Positions 1-8,491 of a DNA stretch of 64,000 nucleotides are shown here, piece after piece. A program made the position numbers and the translations under genes. The number at the start of each line of letters is the position of its first letter. Position 1 is the stretch's first letter. The DNA comes from a bacterium ADurb.Bin157 (GTDB taxonomy: Bacteria > Muiribacteriota > Ozemobacteria > Ozemobacterales > Ozemobacteraceae): NCBI GenBank assembly GCA_002070375.1, contig MWDD01000004.1:1-64000 (forward strand), read 5' to 3'. The notes beneath the pieces are model-generated. The model searched no databases. It was not told the DNA's origin and saw only the letters and a list, made by a program, of their open reading frames with translations.

Positions 1-225
1 ACCCATTCCGATAAATCCAAAGGCGGCAAATGGCATATAAAGAAGAATTCCACCGATTGTTGCTCCAAAGTGATGCCCCAAACCGCTTATTCCGTCGGTG
101 TAGAAAGCAAACGCCCAACCCAATAAAATGGCCGGAAAAGTCAGTTTGTTATAGATGCGCCCGTATTTTAGGTCGCTTATCAAGGCAATAAAGGCAACGA
201 TCAAAACCGATATTTGCATTATCAT
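1..225 (-). CDS. Prepilin peptidase (A24 family), N-terminal part
   Basis: This is the first 75 codons of a gene cut by the window edge. It reads MIMQISVLIV..., with a hydrophobic first helix followed by SDLKYGRIYNKLT, the first aspartate motif of A24 prepilin peptidases (D, then R-x-x-N-x-L). It ends at GFIGMG, where the family has the second aspartate motif GxGD. Such enzymes cut and sometimes methylate type IV prepilins and pseudopilins in the inner membrane. The length suggests a CpaA/TadV-type single-domain enzyme, but the C-terminus is not visible. The start ATG overlaps the TGA of the upstream chain-length gene (ATGA), so the two are translationally coupled. Pseudopilins that it might process lie at 41150-44247. 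Confidence 0.75.
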   Translation of the reverse strand, partial: MIMQISVLIVAFIALISDLKYGRIYNKLTFPAILLGWAFAFYTDGISGLGHHFGATIGGILLYMPFAAFGFIGMG

Positions 226-2261
226 ATGACTAAATAGCCCATTAAGTTGATGTTTGCGACTTTTGGACTTAATTCCTTGTCAGCTGTGTCGGCAAGATAT
301 ATAAAGCCAAAGCTCGGGTCGGAAATTCTCACAATGTCTTGTTCTGTTTCAAGATACGGACTGTCAACGATTATAATATCTGCGCGCCTTCGCGCAATAT
401 TAACGAGTCGGTTAAATTTTTCTGTGTATTCTGATGAATCGCCACTAATGTCGGGAGATTTTCCGTAACTTAACAGGTGTAAGTCGGGCGTTTCTGTTTT
501 TTGAGTGGCATTAATTATGTTCTCGCCGTTTAATACTTCTAAGACGCCAACTTTATTCGGCAGGTCAAAAATTTTATGTAGTGCGGGCCCGTAATGATTG
601 CTGTCTATAAGTAATACTGTGTAGCCTTGCTTTGCAAGCATTACGCCTAAATTGGCTACCCAGGTGCTTTGGCCGATTTTGGGCTTTGAAGCAATGGGAA
701 CCAATACTCTGATGCCTGATTGGGCCGTTTTAACTTGAATTGTTTCTGTTAATTTTTCGTATAACCTATAAAGCTCGCTGTTCGGTTCGTTTATTGAGAA
801 TAGTCTGCCGTCGCAAACGGTTTCGTTTTGCGGGTATTCAAATTTAAGGGTTTTAGGTATAAGTGGCTCAGAATCGCCAAAAATAACTGGTTTTTCGTTA
901 TGGGTAGGTTCAACTGTATCAGCTGTCGGTTCTTCGACATCAGGTATTTCGATATGTGATGGTTCAACTGTATCAGCTGTCGGTTCTTTGATATCAGGCA
1001 GCTCTGCAGTTATTTCTTGCGTCTTTGGCTTGATTTCTGCCGTTTTCGTAAACAAGAAAAACCCTAAGATTAACGCGGTTGCAAAACATATTAGATAGCT
1101 TAATCTCGGGTCATGACCGATTTTTTGATACATTTCCCTTTTTTGTTTGTTAGATTCAATGCTGAATTTGACTGTTTCGTGTTTAACTTTTAGTATTTCA
1201 AGCTCGTTTTGTGTGGCAAGTTTTAAGTTTTTAAATGTTTCGAGCTTGCTTTCTGTTTCGAAATATTGTTCAGAAAGTTCTGCCTTTTTCTCAATTACTG
1301 TTTCGAGGGCTTGTTTTTCGCTTTTTTGAAGGTCGACTAATCTTTTTTCAAACTGAGCCAAGAGGGCAGAATCATGTTTTATTAGCTGTTTTAGGCGTTC
1401 ATACTCGCGATTGGGAGAAGATTTGACTATGTTTTTTGTTTGTTTTGCCAGTTCTTTTTCGAGTGCTTTTATGTTTTGTGTTTTTTCGATCACTCTTGGG
1501 TGCTTTTCTTTGTAGGTTCTGAAAAGAATTCTAAGCTGTTCTTGTTCATCCGTAAGTTCGTTTTGAAGTTTTTTAATTTTCGCCGGTGAAGATGAAACAA
1601 TTGTTTGTGAAGTTGTGTTTTGAGGTGTTGCCGATAGTTTTGATTCGGCCAACGCAATTTTATCTTTTAGTTGCGCTATGTTCAGCTTAAGTTCGGTTAT
1701 TTCGTTTTTTTTGATGATTTGGGCGTTTTGGGGAAGGCTTAAGTCGGTTGATGCGGGCGTATTGAGCTTTTCAAGAAGTGTGGTGGTCTCAAGAATATTT
1801 TTATCAATGAGAGCCAATTTTTGAAGTAAGGCGTCATTTTCGAGTTTTCTGATGTTGTTAATTTTGTAATAGACTTTGTCGGTAGCAATTCTGACAAATT
1901 CATCAACAGACTTTTCGAGTTTATAGGGGTCTTTGGAAGACATGGCAACTGTTGCGCTGCCGCGCCCGGTTGAAACAACAGATATGTTTTCGTGTTTGCC
2001 TGGGGAAAACTCGCTTGATTTTCTTAGAGCTGCCAAAAAATCTTTTTCGCTAACGGCAGCTTCTGTAAGAGAAGGAAAAACGTCGGCCAGGTCATTGTCA
2101 GTTGTTATTACCCGAAAAAGGATTTTTGTTGAAAAGTAGCTTGGGGAATAAGCGTTAAAAAAGTAAGCCGTCAAAAAAGAGAACAACAAAATAACGGCAA
2201 AGGCAATTGCTTTTGCTTTAAGGTTTTTTGTTGTTCCCTGATCTAGGCTTGGTTTTATCAT
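222..2261 (-). CDS. Wzz/GumC-type chain-length protein with degenerate BY-kinase domain
   Basis: The 679-residue protein has a transmembrane helix at about 17-36, a periplasmic Wzz-like region rich in coiled coil (about 130-380), a second helix at 387-405 and a cytoplasmic C-terminal domain related to bacterial tyrosine autokinases of the CpsD/Wzc group. Such fusions control length and export of surface polysaccharide. The C-terminal domain keeps the Walker A' (VLLID, about 549-553) and Walker B (IIIVDSP, about 629-635) strands. In the P-loop, however, the usual GKST is GQST, so Gln531 replaces the lysine that binds ATP phosphates. There is also no tyrosine cluster at the C-terminus. It is therefore probably a pseudokinase that regulates without phosphorylation. 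A repeated 18-residue linker precedes the domain. The start overlaps the stop of the DegT gene. Confidence 0.85.
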   Translation of the reverse strand: MIKPSLDQGTTKNLKAKAIAFAVILLFSFLTAYFFNAYSPSYFSTKILFRVITTDNDLADVFPSLTEAAVSEKDFLAALRKSSEFSPGKHENISVVSTGRGSATVAMSSKDPYKLEKSVDEFVRIATDKVYYKINNIRKLENDALLQKLALIDKNILETTTLLEKLNTPASTDLSLPQNAQIIKKNEITELKLNIAQLKDKIALAESKLSATPQNTTSQTIVSSSPAKIKKLQNELTDEQEQLRILFRTYKEKHPRVIEKTQNIKALEKELAKQTKNIVKSSPNREYERLKQLIKHDSALLAQFEKRLVDLQKSEKQALETVIEKKAELSEQYFETESKLETFKNLKLATQNELEILKVKHETVKFSIESNKQKREMYQKIGHDPRLSYLICFATALILGFFLFTKTAEIKPKTQEITAELPDIKEPTADTVEPSHIEIPDVEEPTADTVEPTHNEKPVIFGDSEPLIPKTLKFEYPQNETVCDGRLFSINEPNSELYRLYEKLTETIQVKTAQSGIRVLVPIASKPKIGQSTWVANLGVMLAKQGYTVLLIDSNHYGPALHKIFDLPNKVGVLEVLNGENIINATQKTETPDLHLLSYGKSPDISGDSSEYTEKFNRLVNIARRRADIIIVDSPYLETEQDIVRISDPSFGFIYLADTADKELSPKVANINLMGYLVI
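907..988. repeat. Two-copy 54-bp tandem repeat in the linker of the Wzz-like gene
   Basis: The same 28 bases occur at 907-934 and 961-988, a period of 54 bp in frame. They encode the linker motif EPTADTVEP followed by S/T-H, twice. The unit is acidic and proline-containing and lies between the second transmembrane helix and the nucleotide-binding domain. It looks like a recent duplication that lengthens a flexible linker. Confidence 0.85.
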
Positions 2262-3361
2262 TTCGTGAATTCATTTACCGTTTTGGCAACAAATTCTATC
2301 TGTTCTTTTGTCAGTTCGGGGTAAATGGGAAGTGCAATAGTATGGTTTGCGGCTTTTTCCGATTCAGGGAAATCGCCTGTTTTATAGTTTAAATCGGCGA
2401 AGCACTTTTGCTGATGCAAAGACAGGGGGTAGTATACAGAGCAACCTATTTCATTCTGCGTAAGGTAATCTTTGAGGGCGTCTCTGTTTTCGACTCTTAT
2501 AACGTATTGGTTATAGATATGGTATCTGCCGGGTTTTTCAACCGGAGTAACTATGTTCTTGTTGTTTTTGAATAATTCGTTATATAAGGCGGCGTTTTCG
2601 CGTCTTTTTTCTGTCCAAGAGCTCAAGTAGGGCAGCTTAATCGAGACTACTGCAGCTTGAATGGCGTCGAGTCTTGCGTTTAATCCAACTTCAAGGTGTT
2701 GGTATTGCTTTTGCCCGCCGTGAACCCTTAAGCCCTTTAGGCGTTCTGATAAAGCGTCATCGTTTGTTGACACCAGGCCCCCGTCGCCGAAGCAACCTAG
2801 GTTTTTGCTTGGGAAAAAGCTGAAGCAGCCTGTGTCTCCGAAGGTGCCTGCTTGAGCGCCGTTGTATTTTGAGCCGATTGCCTGAGCTGCGTCTTCGATA
2901 ACAGTCAGATTATGTTTTTTTGAAATGGCCATAAGCGGTTCCATGTCGACGCATTGGCCAAAAAGGTGAACAGGCATGATGGCTTTGGTTTTTGAATTTA
3001 TCAAAGGCTCAATGAGGTCGGTGCGCATTAAGAACGTGTCGGGTTCTATGTCGACAAAACGTGCTTTCGCGCCCACTCTTGCAATTGACCCGGCTGTGGC
3101 GAAGAAAGTATAGGGAGTTGTTATAACTTCATCGCCGGCTTTTATGTCTGCGGCCATAAGCGAAAGCAAAAGAGCGTCAGTCCCTGACGAACAGCCTATG
3201 GTGTGTTTGGTGCCAATATAGGATGCCATTTCTTTTTCAAGTTTTTCTACTTTGGGGCCAAGTATAAAGCCTTGGCTTTCAAAAATGTCGTTAAGCTCGG
3301 GAACGATTTGGTCTTTGATTTGAGCATATTGCGGTTTGAGATCAAGAAGAGGGACTTTCAT
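2258..3361 (-). CDS. DegT/DnrJ/EryC1/StrS-family PLP aminotransferase
   Basis: This full-length (367 aa) sugar aminotransferase transfers an amino group, usually from glutamate, to a keto group of a nucleotide-activated sugar. Visible motifs are the cofactor-binding GTDALLL (about 60-66), EDAAQ with Asp157 that pairs with the pyridine nitrogen, and PSKNLG with Lys186, the expected Schiff-base lysine. The C-terminal NQYVIRV and YYPLSLH segments are also typical. Closest types by memory are the WbpE/WlbC group that aminate 3-keto uronates for lipopolysaccharide or glycan synthesis, but the substrate cannot be told from sequence. GGAGG precedes the ATG. It is the first gene of a minus-strand unit with the Wzz-like gene and the prepilin peptidase, each overlapping the next by 4 bp. 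Confidence 0.9.
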   Translation of the reverse strand: MKVPLLDLKPQYAQIKDQIVPELNDIFESQGFILGPKVEKLEKEMASYIGTKHTIGCSSGTDALLLSLMAADIKAGDEVITTPYTFFATAGSIARVGAKARFVDIEPDTFLMRTDLIEPLINSKTKAIMPVHLFGQCVDMEPLMAISKKHNLTVIEDAAQAIGSKYNGAQAGTFGDTGCFSFFPSKNLGCFGDGGLVSTNDDALSERLKGLRVHGGQKQYQHLEVGLNARLDAIQAAVVSIKLPYLSSWTEKRRENAALYNELFKNNKNIVTPVEKPGRYHIYNQYVIRVENRDALKDYLTQNEIGCSVYYPLSLHQQKCFADLNYKTGDFPESEKAANHTIALPIYPELTKEQIEFVAKTVNEFTK

Positions 3362-3380
3362 TTATGCCTCCGGGAACAAT

Positions 3381-3386
3381 ATTATA
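3381..3386 (-). promoter_or_regulatory. -10 box for the DegT/Wzz unit
   Basis: A perfect TATAAT on the minus strand lies 19 bp before the ATG of the aminotransferase. No convincing -35 box is seen at 17 bp (the hexamer is T-rich). A start near 3374 would leave a leader of about 12 nt that still contains the GGAGG ribosome site. Confidence 0.5.
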
Positions 3387-3489
3387 GGATAGTAAACATC
3401 GCAAAAAGACTATCACTTCGGGCTGATTTTAGTCAATGATTTTTTGAGCCGGCAGCTAAATGTTGCTTTCAATAACTGTCAGATTTAAC

Positions 3490-3518
3490 TTTAATGTTTT
3501 CTCTTTTAATGGTATAAT
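3490..3518 (+). promoter_or_regulatory. Promoter of obgE, giving a nearly leaderless mRNA
   Basis: TATAAT at 3513-3518 is preceded at 17 bp by TTTAAT (weak -35). Transcription would start near 3525, only about 3 nt before the obgE ATG at 3528. No Shine-Dalgarno sequence lies before that ATG, which fits leaderless translation. Confidence 0.6.
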
Positions 3519-3527
3519 GCGGGTATT

Positions 3528-4814
3528 ATGAAATTTGTAGATGAAATAACGATTCAGGTGTCTTCAGGAAGCGGCGGCAACGGTATAGTTGCTTTCAGGC
3601 GCGAAAAATTCGTGCCTATGGGCGGCCCCTCGGGCGGTGATGGCGGCAAAGGCGGAGACTTCATTTTTGAAGCGACAGATGATTTAACAACTCTTTACGA
3701 ACTTAGCTTTATCAGAAGCTATGCAGCTCAGAATGGCGAGAACGGCGGGCAAAAAAATATGTCCGGTCTCGGCGGAAAAGACTATGTGCTCAAAGTGCCC
3801 GTAGGAACGCTGGTATATGACGCTGAAACCAAAAAATTGCTTTTCGACTTAGATAAAAAAGGTCAACAGGCGCTAATAGCGAAAGGCGGCAGAGGCGGCT
3901 ACGGCAATGCAAGATTTGCGACTCCCGTCAGAAGAACACCCCGAATCGCAGAAAAGGGCGAACCCGGAAAGGTGCTTCGCCTAAGGCTCGAACTTAAGTT
4001 ATTGGCTGATGTGGGGTTAGTCGGTCTTCCAAACGCGGGAAAATCTACGTTTTTGCGGGCAGTGAGCAACGCGCGACCAAAAGTTGCCGATTACCCTTTT
4101 ACAACGCTTACTCCAAGCCTCGGAATTGTGAAGCCCGAGGGTATCCCTTCTTTTTGTATGGCGGATATTCCCGGTTTGATCGAAGGTGCTCACGAAGGTG
4201 TCGGCCTTGGCGTGCATTTTTTGAAACATATCGAGAGAACAAAAATTTTGTTGCATTTGGTTGATGTGAGTCAGTTAGATCTCGAAAACATAACCAAAAA
4301 CTACGACGTAATAATGAATGAATTACGTGAGTTTTCGGCTGAATTGGCTGATAAGCCTGTCGTTGTGGCAGCAAACAAAATGGACTTGCCTGACTCGCGA
4401 GACCTTTTCCCTGAATTTGAGAATGCCTTAAAAGAACGCGGAATAAAGGTGTTTCCTGTTTCGGGCGCGACGAAAGAGGGGGTTCAGGAGTTGCTGAAAT
4501 ACCTGAGCGTAGAATTGAAAAACTTGCGTGTGCCCGAAAGAATTGCGGCAAACGAAGATGAAAAACTATATGAATTTGAGACGCCCTTTGTCATAACCTC
4601 AGAATCAGAGGGAAGATGGCTCGTGACAGGCAGCGAAATAGAAAGACTCGTTGCAATGACAGACTTTACAACCGATGAAAATGTCGCTATGTTTAAGAGA
4701 AAGCTTAAAAAAATGGGCTTTATTGAAGCATTGAAGACGGTTGAAGTTTTGTGTGACGGTGATATTTTCTCAATAGGAGAAATGGAATTCGAGTTCTGGG
4801 AATTCTTTAACTGA
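3528..4814 (+). CDS. obgE: GTPase Obg/CgtA
   Basis: The protein (428 aa) is a ribosome-associated GTPase that checks 50S subunit maturation and links it to the stringent response. The glycine-rich Obg domain fills residues 1-158 (MKFVDEITIQV start, several GGxGG turns). The G domain has the P-loop GLPNAGKS at 166-173, switch II DIPGLIEG near 213 and the NKMD base-recognition motif near 287. A C-terminal OCT domain follows from about 345, so the long form is present. It heads a plus-strand unit with yqeK 10 nt downstream. In many bacteria nadD stands between these two genes; here it is absent. The start has no ribosome site and a promoter immediately before it. Confidence 0.97.
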   Translation: MKFVDEITIQVSSGSGGNGIVAFRREKFVPMGGPSGGDGGKGGDFIFEATDDLTTLYELSFIRSYAAQNGENGGQKNMSGLGGKDYVLKVPVGTLVYDAETKKLLFDLDKKGQQALIAKGGRGGYGNARFATPVRRTPRIAEKGEPGKVLRLRLELKLLADVGLVGLPNAGKSTFLRAVSNARPKVADYPFTTLTPSLGIVKPEGIPSFCMADIPGLIEGAHEGVGLGVHFLKHIERTKILLHLVDVSQLDLENITKNYDVIMNELREFSAELADKPVVVAANKMDLPDSRDLFPEFENALKERGIKVFPVSGATKEGVQELLKYLSVELKNLRVPERIAANEDEKLYEFETPFVITSESEGRWLVTGSEIERLVAMTDFTTDENVAMFKRKLKKMGFIEALKTVEVLCDGDIFSIGEMEFEFWEFFN

Positions 4815-4824
4815 GTGAGGCAGA

Positions 4825-5334
4825 ATGGCTATAACCGTAGAAGACATCGTATTTGCGAAACAGATGGAAGTGCCGGCAGGTTTGCGCGAGCATATGCGTG
4901 CGGTTGCAGAGATGGCGGCCGAATATGCCGGTGAGGTTGGCTATGACCGTGATGCGGCTTATGTTGCGGGAATGGCTCACGACTTGCTTCGTGTCGCATC
5001 TGACGAGGAAATACTTTCTCTTGCAAGACGATCAAATATGCAGCTGACAAAGGCTATGTTTGCGCGGCCTATGCTTGCGCATGGGCCTGCGGCAGCGGCT
5101 TGGCTGATAGAAAATGCACCCGATGTAAGTTTTGATATTGTTGACGCTGTAAGAGATCACACTTTTCCGCCTTCTGACGCTCCTATTTTAACTCAAATAA
5201 TTGCGGTGGCCGACACCTTAGAGCCGTCGAGAAAGATTCCCGAAAGAGAAGCGGTCAGACTGGCTCAAATGACATTCAGCGAAAGGTTTAAGCGAGTTTT
5301 TGAATTGAAGCAGAATTTTAGAAGAAATTTGTAA
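4825..5334 (+). CDS. yqeK: YqeK-type HD-domain diadenosine tetraphosphatase
   Basis: This is a 169-residue HD-superfamily hydrolase. The metal ligands are readable: His23 in REHMRAV, His52-Asp53 in AHDLLR, a His in LAHGPAAAAWL, then RDHT and VADTLEPSR. The family hydrolyses Ap4A symmetrically to two ADP. YqeK normally sits with nadD and rsfS, and here with obgE and an LCP gene, so the neighbourhood supports the family call even though nadD and rsfS are missing. It follows obgE by 10 nt and is followed by the LCP gene after another 10 nt, so all three are likely one transcript. Confidence 0.88.
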   Translation: MAITVEDIVFAKQMEVPAGLREHMRAVAEMAAEYAGEVGYDRDAAYVAGMAHDLLRVASDEEILSLARRSNMQLTKAMFARPMLAHGPAAAAWLIENAPDVSFDIVDAVRDHTFPPSDAPILTQIIAVADTLEPSRKIPEREAVRLAQMTFSERFKRVFELKQNFRRNL

Positions 5335-5344
5335 TAATCGATAA

Positions 5345-6334
5345 ATGAATGATTTAAATGACAAACAGACAGGCAAATTTAGGATAAAAGTATCATTAGC
5401 TATAGTATTTGAAATAGTTTTTGCTTTGGTTGCTTTTGCTTTTTTTGGGGCTATAATTAATAGGTGGTTTTTTGAAACCGGTTCTGCAGCTTTTGTTGAG
5501 GATTGGCCCGAAACTTCTTCTGAAGGCAGGGAAAACAGCCAAATTGGTAATGTCAATGTTTTGGTGCTCGGCGTAGACAGCGTTGACGGAACCCATCGCG
5601 CAGATACGATTTTTTTGCTTGGAATAAACCCGGCAAAGTCTTCGGTGAATATGTTATCAATACCCAGAGACACGAGGGTTTTGGTAGACGGTAAGGCGCG
5701 CAAAATCAATGAGATACTTCCCAGATACGGAATTAATGTCTTAAAAACTTTGATTGAAAACCTGCTTAAAATTAAAATAAATCGTTATGCTGAGCTCAGT
5801 TTTCAGGGGTTTATCAATGTTATCGACATTGTGGGCGGCATTGATGTTGATGTTGAAAAACCTATGCATTACGATGATTACAGCGGAAATCTGCATATTC
5901 ATTTCGACCCGGGAATAAATCATATGAACGGTAAGAAGGCTTTGGAATATGTGCGTTTCAGAGGCGATTATATGGCTGATTTGGGTCGAATAAAACGTCA
6001 GCAACAATTTGTTAAAACTGTTTTTGATAAACTCATTACGCCGGGGGTTTTTATGAAACTGCCGAAAATTATCGGGGAAACAATCGAGCACATCAAGACA
6101 GATTTTACTTTTACCGAACTTATTACGCTAGCAAACGCGTTTAATTCATATAAAGTAGTGTTTAAAAACATGTCTTTGCCGGGAGAGCCGAGATATATAG
6201 ATAAAATCAGCTATTTTATGCCGTATCAAAACGAATCGTTAGACTGCGGCGCTGCGTTTTTTTCTGATCTGACGGCTTTAGAACTTGTAGAAGACTATTC
6301 TATCGAATCGGAAAATATGCAAAATGAAAACTGA
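5345..6334 (+). CDS. LytR-CpsA-Psr (LCP) family protein
   Basis: The protein (329 aa) has one N-terminal membrane helix (about 15-38) and an extracytoplasmic LCP domain from about 68. Typical motifs are VLVLGVDS, RADTIFLLG, MLSIPRDTRV, VDIVGGIDV and the Arg-rich end YVRFRGD...LGRIKRQQQF. LCP enzymes move lipid-linked glycopolymers onto peptidoglycan or other acceptors. In a Gram-negative cell the acceptor is less clear. The gene lies 10 nt after yqeK, as in the common obg-nadD-yqeK-lytR-rsfS order, and its last 11 nt overlap queA. No strong ribosome site is seen before the ATG. Confidence 0.88.
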   Translation: MNDLNDKQTGKFRIKVSLAIVFEIVFALVAFAFFGAIINRWFFETGSAAFVEDWPETSSEGRENSQIGNVNVLVLGVDSVDGTHRADTIFLLGINPAKSSVNMLSIPRDTRVLVDGKARKINEILPRYGINVLKTLIENLLKIKINRYAELSFQGFINVIDIVGGIDVDVEKPMHYDDYSGNLHIHFDPGINHMNGKKALEYVRFRGDYMADLGRIKRQQQFVKTVFDKLITPGVFMKLPKIIGETIEHIKTDFTFTELITLANAFNSYKVVFKNMSLPGEPRYIDKISYFMPYQNESLDCGAAFFSDLTALELVEDYSIESENMQNEN

Positions 6335-7349
6335 ATTGTTTGATTACTTTCTGCCGCCTGAACTAATCGCTCAGGTGCCCGCAGATAAACGTTCTGAGTC
6401 TCGATTATTGGTTTATGAAAGAGATAAAAAGAAAATATCTCATCGCCAATTTTCAAATATTGTAGACTATTTTGAACCGGGCGATTTGCTTATTGTAAAC
6501 AGCTCAAAGGTTATACCCGCAAGACTTTACACAAAAGATAAAATAGAAGGCTCGAAAGAGTGCGAAGTGTTTTTTATTAAATTACTTCAAGACGGCAGAT
6601 TCGAGGCAATGGTCAAACCGGGCAAAAAATTTAAGGTTGGACGCAAGCACACTTTACCCGGTAACACCGTGATAGAAGTTGAAGAAATTCTTGATTCGGG
6701 CTTGAGAATCATGAAAACGACAGACGGCAAAGACCCCGTAGAAGTGTTCAGAAAATATGGCGAAATGCCGTTGCCGCCTTATATAACTTCAAGAGAAAGC
6801 GAACCTGAAAGATACCAAACCGTGTATTCAAAACTGGAAGGTTCGGTTGCCGCACCGACAGCAGGTTTGCATTTTGACGAAAACGTTTTTAAGGCCCTGA
6901 AAGATAAGGGAGTAAAAGTGGCGGAAGTTATTTTGCATGTTGGGTTAGGCACGTTTAAACCGGTCGAAGCAGATGACTTAGACGATCACCAAATGCATGA
7001 AGAAGTGTTTTTTGTTCCCGACGAAACCGCAAAACTGTTTAAAGAGACCAAAGAACGCAATAATAAAGTTTGGGCCTGCGGAACTACTTCTGTCAGAACT
7101 CTGGAATCAGCAATTAGAGACGACAAAACACTAAAAACCGGTTGGCAGGCGACAACTTGCTTTATAAAGCCGGGGTATAAGTTTTTGGCAATCGATCACT
7201 TTATTACTAATTTTCACTTGCCGAAATCTACTCTGATTGTGCTTGTTTCTGCTTTTGCAGGTCGTGAAGAAATTTTGAATTTATACGCTGAAGCAATAAA
7301 AGAGAAATATAGATTTTATAGCTTCGGAGACTCAATGGTGATGATATGA
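6324..7349 (+). CDS. queA: S-adenosylmethionine:tRNA ribosyltransferase-isomerase
   Basis: QueA moves the ribosyl part of S-adenosylmethionine onto preQ1 in tRNA wobble position 34, giving epoxyqueuosine. The 341-residue length is standard. Family signatures include the start DYFLPPELIAQ, DLLIVNSSKVIPARL, GEMPLPPYI, GSVAAPTAGLHF, VGLGTFKPV and the end HFITNFHLPKSTL. It overlaps the LCP gene by 11 nt and tgt by 4 nt (ATGA), so the two queuosine genes are co-translated. The enzyme before (tgt) and after it in the pathway act in the cytoplasm. Confidence 0.97.
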   Translation: MKTELFDYFLPPELIAQVPADKRSESRLLVYERDKKKISHRQFSNIVDYFEPGDLLIVNSSKVIPARLYTKDKIEGSKECEVFFIKLLQDGRFEAMVKPGKKFKVGRKHTLPGNTVIEVEEILDSGLRIMKTTDGKDPVEVFRKYGEMPLPPYITSRESEPERYQTVYSKLEGSVAAPTAGLHFDENVFKALKDKGVKVAEVILHVGLGTFKPVEADDLDDHQMHEEVFFVPDETAKLFKETKERNNKVWACGTTSVRTLESAIRDDKTLKTGWQATTCFIKPGYKFLAIDHFITNFHLPKSTLIVLVSAFAGREEILNLYAEAIKEKYRFYSFGDSMVMI

Positions 7350-8491
7350 ATAAAAATGATTTTAAATTTGAAGTTGATTATAAGTCTGAAGAGTGTTGGG
7401 GACGTGTAGGCAGAATCAATACACGCCGTGGTGAAATCAAGACTCCGGTTTTTATGCCGGTTGGCACAGTAGGTACAGTTAAGACCCTTTCTCCTGAAGA
7501 CCTCAGAACAGCAGGGGCTTCAATAATCCTGGGAAACACTTATCATCTGTTATTAAGACCGGGAACAGACGTGTTAGATAAATTCGGCGGACTTCACAAA
7601 ATGATGGCATGGGACAGACCTATGCTTACAGATTCGGGTGGCTTTCAGGTGTTTTCGCTGAATAAGTTAAATAAAATAACTGATGACGGCGTTGAATTTG
7701 CCTCACACATAGACGGAAAAAAATATTGGATAAGTCCCGAGGAGTCTATGAGAATTCAAAGATCTATAGGTTCTGATATAATGATGGTTTTTGACGAATG
7801 TTGCCCTTACCCTGCCGATGAAAAGCGTGCTAAATCAGCATTAGAAAGGTCTGTAGCTTGGGCGAAAAGATGCAGAATAGATCACCCTCCCATGAGAAAC
7901 GGCCAAGCCTTATTCGGGATTGTTCAAGGGTCAATGTATTTACCGCTACGCCTTGATTCAATTAAGCGAACCGAAGAACTTGGGTTTGAGGGAATGGCGG
8001 TTGGCGGCCTGTCTGTCGGTGAACCCAAAGACATTATGCTAGATGTGCTTGATAAAATGATGCCTCACATGCCGCAGTATTTGCCAAGATATCTTATGGG
8101 CGTCGGAACCCCCGAAGATTTGTTTTACGGAGTAGAGCGGGGCATAGATATGTTCGATTGCGTTCATCCTACCAGAATTGCGAGACACGCAACTGTTTTT
8201 AGCAAAACCGGCAGAATTAGTCTTTTAAATGCCAAATGGCAAACTGACGAATCACCGATTGATGCAACTTGTTCATGCTACGCTTGCAAAACCTTTTCTA
8301 AGGGCTATATGCGGCACTTGTTTAAAGCCAAAGAAATATTAGGCTTAAGAATGGCAAGTTTGCATAATATTACTTTTATGATAAACTTAATGGATGAAAT
8401 AAGGAAATCACTTCTTGAAAAGCGATTTAACGCTTTTAAAAATGAATTTTTCAGTTCCTATTTTTCTAAGGAGGATAAGAGTGGCAGCTAA
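7346..8491 (+). CDS. tgt: tRNA-guanine transglycosylase
   Basis: Tgt exchanges guanine 34 of GUN-anticodon tRNAs for preQ1. The 381-residue sequence has TPVFMPVGTVGTVK, the LTDSGGFQVFSL active-site segment, FDECCPYP, the GGLSVGEP loop, MGVGTPEDL and DCVHPTR. The zinc site is CxCxxC (CSCYAC) with a later His in YMRHLFKA. It couples with queA through an ATGA overlap. The 3' end contains the ribosome site and GTG start of the next gene, so translation of the TPR gene begins inside tgt. Confidence 0.97.
   Translation: MNKNDFKFEVDYKSEECWGRVGRINTRRGEIKTPVFMPVGTVGTVKTLSPEDLRTAGASIILGNTYHLLLRPGTDVLDKFGGLHKMMAWDRPMLTDSGGFQVFSLNKLNKITDDGVEFASHIDGKKYWISPEESMRIQRSIGSDIMMVFDECCPYPADEKRAKSALERSVAWAKRCRIDHPPMRNGQALFGIVQGSMYLPLRLDSIKRTEELGFEGMAVGGLSVGEPKDIMLDVLDKMMPHMPQYLPRYLMGVGTPEDLFYGVERGIDMFDCVHPTRIARHATVFSKTGRISLLNAKWQTDESPIDATCSCYACKTFSKGYMRHLFKAKEILGLRMASLHNITFMINLMDEIRKSLLEKRFNAFKNEFFSSYFSKEDKSGS

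Noticed and set aside
907-988. Possible CRISPR-like direct repeats
   Set aside because: Only two copies occur, in frame within a coding linker, with no spacer pattern and no cas genes.
4108-4551. 147-codon minus-strand frame opposite obgE
   Set aside because: It is antisense to the well-conserved GTPase domain and has no ribosome site or family pattern.
5218-5709. 163-codon minus-strand frame across yqeK and the LCP gene
   Set aside because: It spans two clear plus-strand genes and reads as low-quality Ser/Lys-rich sequence with no ribosome site.
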